Shown one piece after another: positions 1-8,655 of a stretch of DNA of 64,000 bases. A model generated the notes under the pieces. The model saw nothing but the letters and a program-made list of their open reading frames with translations, made no database searches and had not been told where the DNA came from. The stretch is from Nioella sp. MMSF_3534. GTDB lineage: Bacteria; Pseudomonadota; Alphaproteobacteria; Rhodobacterales; Rhodobacteraceae. Location: contig NZ_JASHJX010000003.1 of assembly GCF_030732985.1 (NCBI RefSeq), positions 98,546 to 162,545 on the forward strand. Reading direction: 5' to 3'. How positions within the stretch are numbered: position 1 is the stretch's first letter; the number at the start of each line of letters is the position of its first letter. The position numbers and the translations under genes were made by a program.

Positions 1-1
1 T

Positions 2-454
2 GTTGCGTTGCCCGACCGGCACCCGGCGCGAAAGGCCTACCGGCTGCAGGAATTGCGGCGGGGTGCGAAGAAAGCGGGGCTGGAGATCAACGAACAGCCC
101 TTTTTCTTCCCGACCAACCCCGCGCCCTCCTCCTACGCGATCATTTCGGCGCAGAAGGCGGGGGGCGGCAATCTGGGCGGGCTGGTGCATGGCATCTTGG
201 CCGCAGTGTGGGCAGGCAGCAAGGACATCGCCGATAACGAGGTGATCCGCGCGGTTCTGTCGGAAAACGGGTTTGATCCGGACCTGGCGGACAAGGGCAT
301 GCTGACGGCGGCCGAAGAATACGCCCGCAACCTCGAAGACGCGGTCAGCGCCAATGTCTTCGGCTCCCCCTTCTACATCGTGGACGAGGCCGAGTGCTTC
401 TGGGGCCATGACCGGCTAGACGATCTGGATGCATATCTCGCGGGCGATCTGTGA
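2..454 (+). CDS. 2-hydroxychromene-2-carboxylate isomerase family protein, 5' end cut by window
   Basis: The reading frame is open from base 2 and ends at TGA 452-454, so only about the last 150 residues are seen. The sequence fits the C-terminal part of the DsbA-like HCCA isomerase family (about 200 residues): a helical insertion rich in Ala/Gly, then NVFGSPFYIVDEAECFWGHDRL, whose cis-Pro-containing GSP segment and GxDRL ending are typical. Family members are glutathione-dependent isomerases of naphthalene breakdown, but many alphaproteobacterial members have unknown substrates. The stop overlaps the GTG start of the next gene by 4 bases, which suggests translational coupling. The catalytic N-terminal Ser/Cys is outside the window. 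Confidence 0.85.
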   Translation, partial: VALPDRHPARKAYRLQELRRGAKKAGLEINEQPFFFPTNPAPSSYAIISAQKAGGGNLGGLVHGILAAVWAGSKDIADNEVIRAVLSENGFDPDLADKGMLTAAEEYARNLEDAVSANVFGSPFYIVDEAECFWGHDRLDDLDAYLAGDL

Positions 455-1227
455 GCGGATTTGCCCGAAGATGGGGGGACGGCCCGCGCGAGGTTCTGGC
501 GCTGCATTGTTCGCTGGCCCATTCCGGCGCGTGGGAGGGTGTGGTTCGGGCGCTCGGGCCGGGTCTGCGGGTGACGGCACCTGACATCCTCGGCCACGGC
601 AAGGCCCCCGATATCGACCCGGCGCGCGACCTGCATGACCAGTGCCATGAGGCCGTGCTGCCGCATCTGCCGGAGGGGCGCTTCGATGCCGTGGGGCACA
701 GCTTCGGGGCGACGCTGGCACTGCGGCTGGCCGAGGAGATGCCGGATCGTATCCGCAGCTTGACGCTGATTGAACCCGTGCTCTTTGCGGCGGCGAAAGG
801 CAGCGGGGAATTCCGCCCCTACCGCGAAACCATCTCGCACTACGATTGGCTGCTGGCGGAAGGGGCGCGTGAGGCAGCGGCGCGGGAATTTCTGCGCCTA
901 TGGGGAGCTGCGGGTGGGCTTGACGACATGCCAGAGGGCCAGCGGCGCTACATGGTCGACCGGATCCATTTCATCAAGGCATCGGATGATGCCCTGTTTC
1001 ATGACAGCGCCGATCTGGTCTCGCGACTGGCACAGGTCCGGGCTCCGACCTTGCTTGTGCAGGGGGGGGAATGCCTGCCGATTACCGCCGCCGTCCTCGA
1101 CCGGATGGAGCAGGACATCCCAGACACCACCCGCGTCAGCGTACCCGGCGCGGGCCATATGGTGCCCATCACCCATCCGGTGCCGGTGGCCGGGGCGATT
1201 GCCGATCTCTTCGCGCGGTCGGGGTAG
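451..1227 (+). CDS. alpha/beta hydrolase
   Basis: A 258-residue alpha/beta-hydrolase fold protein starting at GTG 451 and overlapping the upstream stop. The nucleophile elbow is GHSFGA with Ser84; the oxyanion region near LHCSLAHSGAW follows strand 3; the catalytic His is in GAGHMVPITHP near the C terminus, and the acid is probably in the QGGECLPIT segment. Length matches small esterases and meta-cleavage hydrolases. No signal peptide, so cytoplasmic. Coupling to an HCCA isomerase-like gene hints at a shared aromatic or ester substrate, but this is inference; the substrate cannot be read from the sequence. Confidence 0.88.
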   Translation: MSGFARRWGDGPREVLALHCSLAHSGAWEGVVRALGPGLRVTAPDILGHGKAPDIDPARDLHDQCHEAVLPHLPEGRFDAVGHSFGATLALRLAEEMPDRIRSLTLIEPVLFAAAKGSGEFRPYRETISHYDWLLAEGAREAAAREFLRLWGAAGGLDDMPEGQRRYMVDRIHFIKASDDALFHDSADLVSRLAQVRAPTLLVQGGECLPITAAVLDRMEQDIPDTTRVSVPGAGHMVPITHPVPVAGAIADLFARSG

Positions 1228-1235
1228 GGCGCGGG

Positions 1236-1278
1236 AAGGCGCTTCGAAGCGCCTTGGCAAGAGTTTTCGAAAACTCTT
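1236..1278. repeat. paired 20-bp TTCGAA-centred palindromes (copies 1 and 2)
   Basis: Two perfect 20-bp palindromes separated by 3 bases: AAGGCGCTTCGAAGCGCCTT at 1236-1255 and AAGAGTTTTCGAAAACTCTT at 1259-1278. Both have a central TTCGAA and 7-bp complementary arms, but the arm sequences differ. They follow the hydrolase stop (1227) and precede the 3' end of the convergent threonine aldolase (1336). As RNA each forms a stable stem on either strand, so terminator or mRNA 3'-end protection is likely. Six more copies occur in this window. Confidence 0.85.
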
Positions 1279-1335
1279 GGCCCGCGCCACTGGCAACGCG
1301 ATCACGCAACAAGAGGTTGTCCCGCGTTGTGAGGG

Positions 1336-2388
1336 TCAGCCGCGAAAGAGGGTCAGCAGACGTTCCACCGTTTCGCGCTCGCAGGACCAGTCGCAGACGA
1401 AGCGGCAGCGGATCGGCTCGTCCTCTGGCCCCTCCAGCGAGGCATTGAAGGGGAAGAGATAGTATTTCGCCCCCGCTGCCATCGCCCGTTTGTGCGCGCC
1501 GCGTGGGATATGGGCGAAGATCATGTTGCCGGCGGGTTCCGCCTCCAGCGAGGCGCCGGGCAGGGCCTTGATCCCCGCCGCGAGCTGTGCCGCCGCCGCA
1601 TTGGCCTGCTCGGCCAGCCGCAGCCACAGCCCGTCGCTCACATAGGCGTCCATCTGCGCCGACAGGAACCGGTGCTTCGAGAAGAGATGCGCGCCCCGCT
1701 TGCGGCGCAACTCCAGCTCCCACGCCTGCGCGGGGTCGAAGAACACAACGGCCTCTACCCCCATGCAGCCGTTCTTGGTGCCGCCGAAGCTCACTGCATC
1801 GACCCCGGCTTTCCACGTCATTTCAGCGGGCGTGCAGCCAAGCGCCGCGCAGGCATTGGCGAAGCGCGCGCCGTCGAGATGCACCTTCAGCCCGTAGGAT
1901 TTCGCCACATCCGTCACGGCGCGGATTTCATCGAGCGAATAGGCGGTGCCGATCTCGGTGATGTTGGTGATCGAGACCGGACCGCGCTGCACGCCATGCA
2001 CCCCCTTGTCGCCCGTCGCCCTGATCGCGGCATCGAGCCGCGCCGGGTCCATCTTGCCGTCAGGCCCGTCGACCAGCACCAGCTTGGCACCGTTCGTATA
2101 GAACTCGGGCGCGCCGCATTCATCTTCCTCGGCATGGGCAATGCGATGCACGAAGACCCCGTCCCAGGGGTTGGCCAGCGTCGCCAGCGCCAGCGCATTC
2201 GCCGCCGTGCCGGTTGCCACCAGATGCACCGAGGCCTCGGGCGCCTCGAAGAGATCGCGGATCTTCTGCGTCACATCCGGCATGATGTCGTCATTGCCAT
2301 AGGGCATCTGGTAGCCCTCGTTCGCGCGCAGCACGGCGTCCATGATTTCCGGCGCGGCGGGGCCGGTGTTGTCGGAGGCAAAAATCAT
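1336..2388 (-). CDS. ltaE: low-specificity L-threonine aldolase
   Basis: A 350-residue PLP enzyme of the beta-eliminating lyase family that cleaves L-threonine/allo-threonine to glycine and acetaldehyde. It opens with MIFASDNTGPAAPEIM, the usual start of bacterial threonine aldolases. The cofactor-binding Asp/Arg segment is HLDGARFANA (residues 170-179) and the Schiff-base Lys is K205 in SFGGTKNGCMG. The ATG at 2388 overlaps the TGA of the YcgN gene (ATGA), which fixes the start; an upstream in-frame Met at 2421 would run into that gene. It is the last gene of a ribF-ycgN-ltaE run. Confidence 0.93.
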   Translation of the reverse strand: MIFASDNTGPAAPEIMDAVLRANEGYQMPYGNDDIMPDVTQKIRDLFEAPEASVHLVATGTAANALALATLANPWDGVFVHRIAHAEEDECGAPEFYTNGAKLVLVDGPDGKMDPARLDAAIRATGDKGVHGVQRGPVSITNITEIGTAYSLDEIRAVTDVAKSYGLKVHLDGARFANACAALGCTPAEMTWKAGVDAVSFGGTKNGCMGVEAVVFFDPAQAWELELRRKRGAHLFSKHRFLSAQMDAYVSDGLWLRLAEQANAAAAQLAAGIKALPGASLEAEPAGNMIFAHIPRGAHKRAMAAGAKYYLFPFNASLEGPEDEPIRCRFVCDWSCERETVERLLTLFRG

Positions 2389-2833
2389 GTGCCGGGCTCC
2401 TCGATGATGTAGTCTTCCCACTCCTCCTCCGGCACCTCGAACTCGGGCACCGTCAGCCCGCGCATCGACACGCCGGCGGAATGGACGCTTTCGGGGTCAC
2501 CAGACACCAGCGGGTGCCAGTGGTAAAGGGGTTTGCCCTCGTGCCGCAGCCGGTAGGCGCAGGTTTCGGGCATGAAATAAGCCACGTCGCCCATGGTCTC
2601 GGGCGTCAGCTGGATGCATTCGGGCACCAGCGTCTTGCGGATCTCGTACTGCCCACAGCGGCAGGTCTGGTCGTCGAGCAACCGGCAGGCCACGCGGGTC
2701 AGGGCGACCTCGCCTGTCTCCTCATCTTCCAGCTTGTTCAGGCAGCACTTCCCGCAGCCATCGCAGAGCGCCTCCCACTCAGCAGGCGTGAGCTTTGCCA
2801 GCGGCAGCGTCCAGAACTCACGCCGCAAACGGC

Positions 2834-2837
<4 letters not shown>
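2385..2837 (-). CDS. YcgN-family cysteine cluster protein (UPF0260)
   Basis: A 150-residue protein with the UPF0260/YcgN cysteine pattern: CDGCGKCC near residues 26-33, then CRLLDDQTCRCGQY and ECIQLTPE, followed by the conserved ETCAYR and LYHWHPLVSGDP segments. The cysteines suggest a metal or Fe-S site, but no activity is established for the family. It is coupled at both ends, overlapping the ribF stop by 4 bases and the ltaE start by 4 bases, so it is transcribed with them. Confidence 0.9.
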
Positions 2838-3763
<926 letters not shown>

Positions 3764-3889
3764 GGCACCGGCTTAGCGGGCCTGATGGGCGAGGGCAAGC
3801 GGGGGCTGACCGGGAATTGCCTTGCTGGTCATGGGTGGCCCTTCCGCGCCTTCATGCAGGCCGGTTTCGCCGCCTTCGGCGTCGATCCG

Positions 3890-3940
3890 CGGGGGGCTAG
3901 CCCCCCGGACCCCCCAAGGTATTTTCGCCAAGATGAAAGG
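3890..3940. repeat. dispersed intergenic element, copy A (GC hairpin + GTATTTT core)
   Basis: An 18-bp perfect palindrome, CGGGGGGCTAGCCCCCCG (3890-3907), is followed 8 bases later by the core AAGGTATTTTCGCCAAGATG and then AAAGG. The element abuts the stop of the MaoC-like gene (3942, minus strand), so that gene's transcript would run through the core and then the hairpin. Related copies are at 17968-18102, 39515-39595 and, core only, 54858-54879. Function as a transcription terminator or REP-like element is inference. Confidence 0.7.
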
Positions 3941-3941
3941 G

Positions 3942-4385
3942 TTAGTCGAACTTGCGGGACGGGGCGAGCACCATGGCCTCTCCCTTGAGAACCGGCTTGC
4001 CGCCGATGGTGCATTGGGTTTTCAGCGTCACGCGGCGCTTGGCGATGTCCATGTCCATCACCTCGACCTCGGCGCGGACCCAGTCGCCGGGGCGCACGGG
4101 GGCGAGGAATTTCAGGCTCTGGCCCAGATAGACCGTGCCATGGCCGGGCAGTTGTTCGCCGATCACGGCAGAGATCAGCCCGGCGGTCAGCATGCCGTGG
4201 GCGATGCGGCCTTCGAAGATCGTGTCCTGGGCATAGTCGTCATCCAGATGCACCGGGTTGCGGTCGGTGGAGACCTCGGCAAAGAGCTCGATATCGCGGT
4301 CTGTCACCTGTTTCATCAGGTGGCGGGTCATGCCGATCTCGATATCTTCGATACAGATCGTTCCACGGGGGAAGTTGTCGAGCAT
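3942..4385 (-). CDS. MaoC-family (R)-specific enoyl-CoA hydratase-like protein
   Basis: A 147-residue single hot-dog domain protein. The MaoC/R-hydratase signature is seen as FAEVSTDRNPVHLDDDYAQDTIFEGRIAHGMLTAGLIS, with the catalytic Asp (DRNPVH) and His; the C terminus carries the PVRPGD turn. Members hydrate (R)-specific enoyl-CoA or related thioesters. The start was set at ATG 4385 (MLDNFPRG), the usual start of close family members; ATGs at 4406, 4421 and 4469 are in frame and would add up to 28 residues. No clear ribosome binding site decides between them. Monocistronic by appearance. Confidence 0.85.
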   Translation of the reverse strand: MLDNFPRGTICIEDIEIGMTRHLMKQVTDRDIELFAEVSTDRNPVHLDDDYAQDTIFEGRIAHGMLTAGLISAVIGEQLPGHGTVYLGQSLKFLAPVRPGDWVRAEVEVMDMDIAKRRVTLKTQCTIGGKPVLKGEAMVLAPSRKFD

Positions 4386-4504
4386 ATCTGGGGCCTCGCG
4401 AGTCATCTTGACCCGTCTCATAGCGGAAACAGGCGAATGCTGCAATGCAGAAGTAACAATGTTCTTCAATAAGCCCCTTATGTCGCAACTATGTTGCTTG
4501 AAGC

Positions 4505-5377
4505 CTAGCGCAGAAAGCCGATGGACCAGGTGGCCTCGACCTGCGCCGCGACCAGGGCGCGGTCCAGTTTCACCGGGTCCGGCTGGTCGGTGGTGCCGGT
4601 GTCCTCGCGGCTGAGGCCGCCGGAAATGAACAGGGAATCAATGGGTTCGCCCTGTGCCCCCAGGATATCGGTTTTCAGCCCGTCGCCTACGGCAAGGATG
4701 CGCTCGGGCGGGCAATCGACCCCCGCCTGCGCCAGCCGCATCCGCGCCAGTTCGTAAATCGGCGCGTGGGGTTTGCCGAAATAGAGGCTCTCGCCGCCCA
4801 TCTCGGTATAAAGCTGCGCCAGCGCGCCCGCGCACCATTCGCGGGTCTCTCCACGATCGACAACGATATCGGGATTCGCGCAGAGGAGTTTGAGGTTTTT
4901 CTGTTTTGCATACAGGAACTTAGGGCGCATAATCTCGGGATCGGCGGAGGGGTCTTCGGGGCCGGTGCAGACAATGCCCTCGGCCTCTTCCAGCGGCACC
5001 TGGGTGATCTCGACCGCGTCGCTGACGACCTCCATTGGGGCGAAAAAGCTCTGGTCATGGGGCTGGCCGATGAACCAGACCTTGCGGCCCACCAGACCGC
5101 GCAGCATGGCCGCGCGGGCGCTGTCGCCGGAGCTGGCGATCGCATCCCAGCAATCGCGGGGAACGCCGATCTTTTCCAATTGTTTCTCGACACTTGCACG
5201 CGGGCGCGGGGAGTTCGTCAGAAGCAGGACATAGCCGCCCTTGGCCTTGAAGGCGCGCAGCGCCTCGACCGCCTCGGCAAAGGGGGTGTAGCCATTGTGC
5301 AGGCAGCCCCAGAGGTCGCAATAGAGCACGTCGTAGCGGTCGGAAATCTCGGATAGCGAGCGGATGATGGTGGTCAT
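4505..5377 (-). CDS. HAD-superfamily hydrolase, TIGR01459 type (class IIA)
   Basis: A 290-residue HAD phosphatase of the NagD-like class IIA subgroup. Motif I is YCDLWGCLHNG (the nucleophile Asp lies near residue 20), motif II is LLTNSPRP, and motif III/IV is AVGDGLKTDILGAQ near the C terminus with the cap between. The start is ATG 5377, preceded by AAGGAG at a good distance; the frame stays open further upstream, but only through the repeat region. Substrate unknown; the family dephosphorylates small phosphates such as nucleotides or phosphoglycolate. A helically phased repeat lies about 90 bp upstream. Confidence 0.88.
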   Translation of the reverse strand: MTTIIRSLSEISDRYDVLYCDLWGCLHNGYTPFAEAVEALRAFKAKGGYVLLLTNSPRPRASVEKQLEKIGVPRDCWDAIASSGDSARAAMLRGLVGRKVWFIGQPHDQSFFAPMEVVSDAVEITQVPLEEAEGIVCTGPEDPSADPEIMRPKFLYAKQKNLKLLCANPDIVVDRGETREWCAGALAQLYTEMGGESLYFGKPHAPIYELARMRLAQAGVDCPPERILAVGDGLKTDILGAQGEPIDSLFISGGLSREDTGTTDQPDPVKLDRALVAAQVEATWSIGFLR

Positions 5378-5463
5378 TTTTGCCGGGCTCCTTCTGGGTC
5401 GGTGCCTGATTACGGGAGCGGTCCGTGGAAGGGAAGGGGCGGCGAAATCGGGGGGTGCCGGGC

Positions 5464-5503
5464 GTACACCGGGCGTACACCCCCTGTACACCCCCCGTGC
5501 AGA
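5464..5503. repeat. GTACACC 7-mer repeated at exact 11-bp period
   Basis: GTACACC occurs at 5464-5470, 5475-5481 and 5486-5492, each start exactly 11 bases after the last, and a degenerate fourth unit (GTGCAGA) follows at 5497-5503. On the minus strand it reads GGTGTAC units upstream of the HAD gene (start 5377) and immediately downstream of the secreted-protein gene (stop 5532). One unit per helical turn would place all copies on the same DNA face, as in sites for cooperative protein binding. The role is inference. Confidence 0.6.
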
Positions 5504-5531
5504 CGCGAAGCTGTTTTCGCAAGGTGGCCGC

Positions 5532-6053
5532 CTAGCGGAACACGCAGACCGTGCCGGACCACATATGGCTGACGATGCCTTCCCTGTCGGACAGAAGGCC
5601 GGAGATTTCACCGGCCTGGAATTCCCATCCCAGCGTGGATTCCATGACCTCCAGCGTTGCGAAACCGCCAAGCCCGGCCAGCGGCGTGCCAAGGCCGACC
5701 CCCGATTGCGTGGTCAGGGTCGAGCCGGGGCGCAGCATCCAGCCCGCCAATCGGTCCTCTTGATAGATCAGGTCGATCTGGCGGGTGAAGCTGGCGACGA
5801 CAACGGGGCCCGCGGGGCAGTCTTCCGGCAGGTAGACCGAGAAATCATGGCCCATGATCATGGTCAGGGTCCGCAGGCTGTCATGAAAGGGCGTGCCGAA
5901 GGGCAGGGTGGCGGTGGCGGTCGCATCGGCAGATGACAGGCCAAGCCCGCCCTGGCCTATGGTCACGATATCGCCGGGGGCCGGGCTGTAGCTGTCGGCC
6001 AGCACGGGCGCGGCCAGCAGAAGGGTGAAGACAGCGGGCAGGATGGGTCGCAT
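5532..6053 (-). CDS. secreted protein of unknown function
   Basis: A 173-residue protein starting at ATG 6053 after an AGAGGTG ribosome site. Residues 1-20 (MRPILPAVFTLLLAAPVLAD) form a signal peptide with a VLA-D cleavage site, so it is probably periplasmic. The mature part has only two cysteines (CPAG and the near-terminal VCVF), which could pair. No family is recognised. It sits between the inorganic pyrophosphatase gene and the HAD phosphatase gene on the same strand, but with gaps of about 100-150 bp on each side that argue against a tight operon. Confidence 0.7.
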   Translation of the reverse strand: MRPILPAVFTLLLAAPVLADSYSPAPGDIVTIGQGGLGLSSADATATATLPFGTPFHDSLRTLTMIMGHDFSVYLPEDCPAGPVVVASFTRQIDLIYQEDRLAGWMLRPGSTLTTQSGVGLGTPLAGLGGFATLEVMESTLGWEFQAGEISGLLSDREGIVSHMWSGTVCVFR

Positions 6054-6158
6054 GAGGCACCTCTGGTTGGGCGCCTTCAGTTTCTGCCGGGGGCGCAGAC
6101 GCAACAAGGGGCAGCCAATGGCCGCCCCTTGCATAAGCCGAAACTGGCCGATCCGGGA

Positions 6159-7082
6159 TCAGAGCGCGAGGTTCGGGATGATCTGCTTTTTGCGGCTGAC
6201 GACGCCGGGCAGGACCACGGTATCGGCATCGCCCACGACGGTGGCGAAGCTCTTCTCGGCCACGGTCTTCACCAGATCGTTGGGAACCAGCAGGGTGGAT
6301 TCCTCGTTCAGGATATCGACGACGAACAGAAGCACCTGATCGACGCCGTCTTCCTCGGCCACCTGCGGCATGGTGGCGACAAGGCTGTCTTTGCGGGACA
6401 GGACGGTGCCGGGCGAGGTGGTTTCCAGAACCGAGACGCGGAACTTGGTGCCGGAAACCTCGTAGGCCTTGGAATCCATGCGCAGCAGTTCGGCATCCGA
6501 GAAGGCGGAGACGTCGGATTTGGCGGCGAACATCTCGGCGGCATAGGCGGCGGTGTCGATGCCCAGATCGGCGGCCAGCGCCTCGACCACTTCGCGGTCA
6601 CGCTCGGTGGTGGTGGGGCTGCGGAATTCCAGCGTGTCGGACAGGATGCAGGACAGCATCGCGCCCTTGATCGCCTCGGGCATCTTGGCGGCGTCCTCGC
6701 CCATCAGGTCATGCATGATGGTGGCGGTGCAGGCCACGGGGCGGATGGTGATGTCGATCGGGCCCTTGGTCTCGATCCCGCCGACCAGCTTGTGGTGGTC
6801 GATGATCGCCTGAATATCGGCGTCGTTGATGGCGTCGGGCAATTCGGCGGGGTTGTTGGTGTCGACGATGACGACCGGCGCGCCGGCGTCCACGGCGTCG
6901 ATGGTGCGCGGCTTGGGCAGGTCCCATTTCTGCAGCACGAAGGCGGCTTCGGTATTGGGCTCGCCCAGAAGGACGGCTTCGGCGTCGGTGCCTTTCACTT
7001 CGTTCAGATACCAGGCCCAGATGATGGGAGAGCCGGTGGAATCGGTGTCGGGGGATTTGTGGCCGAATACGAGCGTGGTCAT
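6159..7082 (-). CDS. ppaC: manganese-dependent inorganic pyrophosphatase
   Basis: A 307-residue family II (DHH) pyrophosphatase that hydrolyses PPi to 2 Pi in the cytosol. Metal-binding motifs are all present: GHKSPDTDS (residues 7-15), DTNN around 74-77 and the DHH triad in IIDHHK around 90. The C-terminal DHHA2 part ends with the substrate-binding SRKKQIIP. Length matches the typical 305-310 residues without inserted CBS domains. The start at 7082 (MTTLVFGHKS) is the canonical one. It appears to be a single-gene unit. Confidence 0.95.
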   Translation of the reverse strand: MTTLVFGHKSPDTDSTGSPIIWAWYLNEVKGTDAEAVLLGEPNTEAAFVLQKWDLPKPRTIDAVDAGAPVVIVDTNNPAELPDAINDADIQAIIDHHKLVGGIETKGPIDITIRPVACTATIMHDLMGEDAAKMPEAIKGAMLSCILSDTLEFRSPTTTERDREVVEALAADLGIDTAAYAAEMFAAKSDVSAFSDAELLRMDSKAYEVSGTKFRVSVLETTSPGTVLSRKDSLVATMPQVAEEDGVDQVLLFVVDILNEESTLLVPNDLVKTVAEKSFATVVGDADTVVLPGVVSRKKQIIPNLAL

Positions 7083-7173
7083 GGGGAGGTTCCGTTTATC
7101 TTGCGTTTGCGCGCGTCATACAGAAGCCGGGCAGGCTTGTCAGGTGGAAGTTGTGCCGCAGGACTGGGGGCGG

Positions 7174-8487
7174 TCAGCGGGACGGCGCGGCGCGGTCCTT
7201 CAGCCGACGGGCGATCCGGGCGGCGAGTCGTTTGAGGCCGATACCGGTGCGGAACTCGAACTCCTCGTAATGGATGTCGCGGGCGCTGATGCCGTGGCGG
7301 GCAAGGCCCGAGTGCAGCGCCCGGCGCAGACCGGCGGGGCCGCAGAACCAGAGCTTCAGCGGCCCATTGGCAGCGGCGGCGATCCGGTCGGCGGTCAGCC
7401 GGTCGCCCGTGTCGGAGGCGAGGATATGGAGCGTCAGGTTGTCCACGCGGTTGGCGGCGGCCTCGACCCGGTCCAGCTGAGGGGCATCAGAGCGAGACCG
7501 GACGCACCAGAACAGCGTGACCGGGGCGGGCAGCGTGTCGGGCAGCGCCTCGGCCCAGGCCAGGAAGGGGGTGATGCCGATGCCGCCTGCGACCCAGACT
7601 TCAGCGGCCCTTGAAGGCGCGCGTCGCTGGAACCGCCCGAACGGCCCCTGAACGCGCAGCGGGGTGCCCGGTGTCAGATCGCGGCCAAGACGCTGGGTGA
7701 AATCGCCAAGCGCCTTGACGGTGATCTGGAGCGAGCCGTCCGCCACCGGAGGGGCCGAGAGGGAAAACGGGTGCGGTTCCGTCAGGCCGCGCGACCCGAA
7801 GGTGAAGACGGCGAACTGGCCGGGTGCAAAGCGCAGCGGGCGGCCGGTCGGGGTCATGGTGATCTCGGTCGCGCCGCCGGTCTTGCGGATGCCGCTGACC
7901 TGATAGCCAGCCGACCGGCGCAGGGCAGGGGGCAGCAGCGTGACCGCATAGGCCAGCACCCCCGCGGCGCAGATCGCACCGACATAAAGCCCAAGCGCGG
8001 AGCCATTGGCGAAGGGCTTGAGGATGAACAGGTAGTGGATGGCCCCGGCGATGAAGAAGCCACCCATGGCCTTATGGGTCCAGCGCCACAGGTGGTAGGG
8101 GACGAAGGTGGCGATGGAGATCACCACCAGAACCAGCAGCCCATAAAGGCTCAGCTCCCCAAGTGTTTCGGCGATTTCGGTCAGCGCGGTTTCCCGCCCG
8201 ATCCCGTCCATATCGGCGTCAATCGTATCATGCAGCAGGATCGCGGTCATCGCGACGATGCCGGACCATTTATGCAGCACATAGACCCGGTCCATCGGCC
8301 CCATCAGCGTCTCGATGCCCGGCGCACGCGTTGCCATGATCTGCGCCCAGGCCATGAGGATCAGCGCAAGCGTGCCAAGATACTGGCTGAACAGCGCCAC
8401 GGGGTCGGCAATATCGGGCAGCATGGCGAAGAGATAGGCGGGGATCAGGCAGGAGAGGACAATGGTGACAAGCCCGGCGGCGCGCAT
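7174..8487 (-). CDS. ferric reductase-like transmembrane flavoprotein (FNR family)
   Basis: A 437-residue membrane oxidoreductase. The N-terminal half (about residues 1-205) has six hydrophobic segments with histidines in LHKWSG, LLHDTI and THKAMGGF suited to haem b ligation; the C-terminal half is a ferredoxin-NADP reductase module with an FAD-binding HPFSLS motif and an NADP-binding VAGGIGITPF loop, ending in WFCGPAGL and YEEFEFR. It probably moves electrons from NAD(P)H through FAD and haem across the membrane to an acceptor such as Fe(III). The start at ATG 8487 begins the first helix; the longer frame lacks a sensible N terminus. Confidence 0.85.
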   Translation of the reverse strand: MRAAGLVTIVLSCLIPAYLFAMLPDIADPVALFSQYLGTLALILMAWAQIMATRAPGIETLMGPMDRVYVLHKWSGIVAMTAILLHDTIDADMDGIGRETALTEIAETLGELSLYGLLVLVVISIATFVPYHLWRWTHKAMGGFFIAGAIHYLFILKPFANGSALGLYVGAICAAGVLAYAVTLLPPALRRSAGYQVSGIRKTGGATEITMTPTGRPLRFAPGQFAVFTFGSRGLTEPHPFSLSAPPVADGSLQITVKALGDFTQRLGRDLTPGTPLRVQGPFGRFQRRAPSRAAEVWVAGGIGITPFLAWAEALPDTLPAPVTLFWCVRSRSDAPQLDRVEAAANRVDNLTLHILASDTGDRLTADRIAAAANGPLKLWFCGPAGLRRALHSGLARHGISARDIHYEEFEFRTGIGLKRLAARIARRLKDRAAPSR

Positions 8488-8655
8488 GGCTGTGGCCCTT
8501 TTGTTGTGCGGATCGGATCGTTGCGACGGGCTAGCGGGCCGGGAGCGATTTGTCAGGCCGGCATGCAACCCTGGCGCGACTCGGCGAGGGGGTGGTGCCC
8601 GAATGCCACGTCCCGGGCACGATTTCGGGCCACGGGTCTCTGCGCAGCTGCGATG

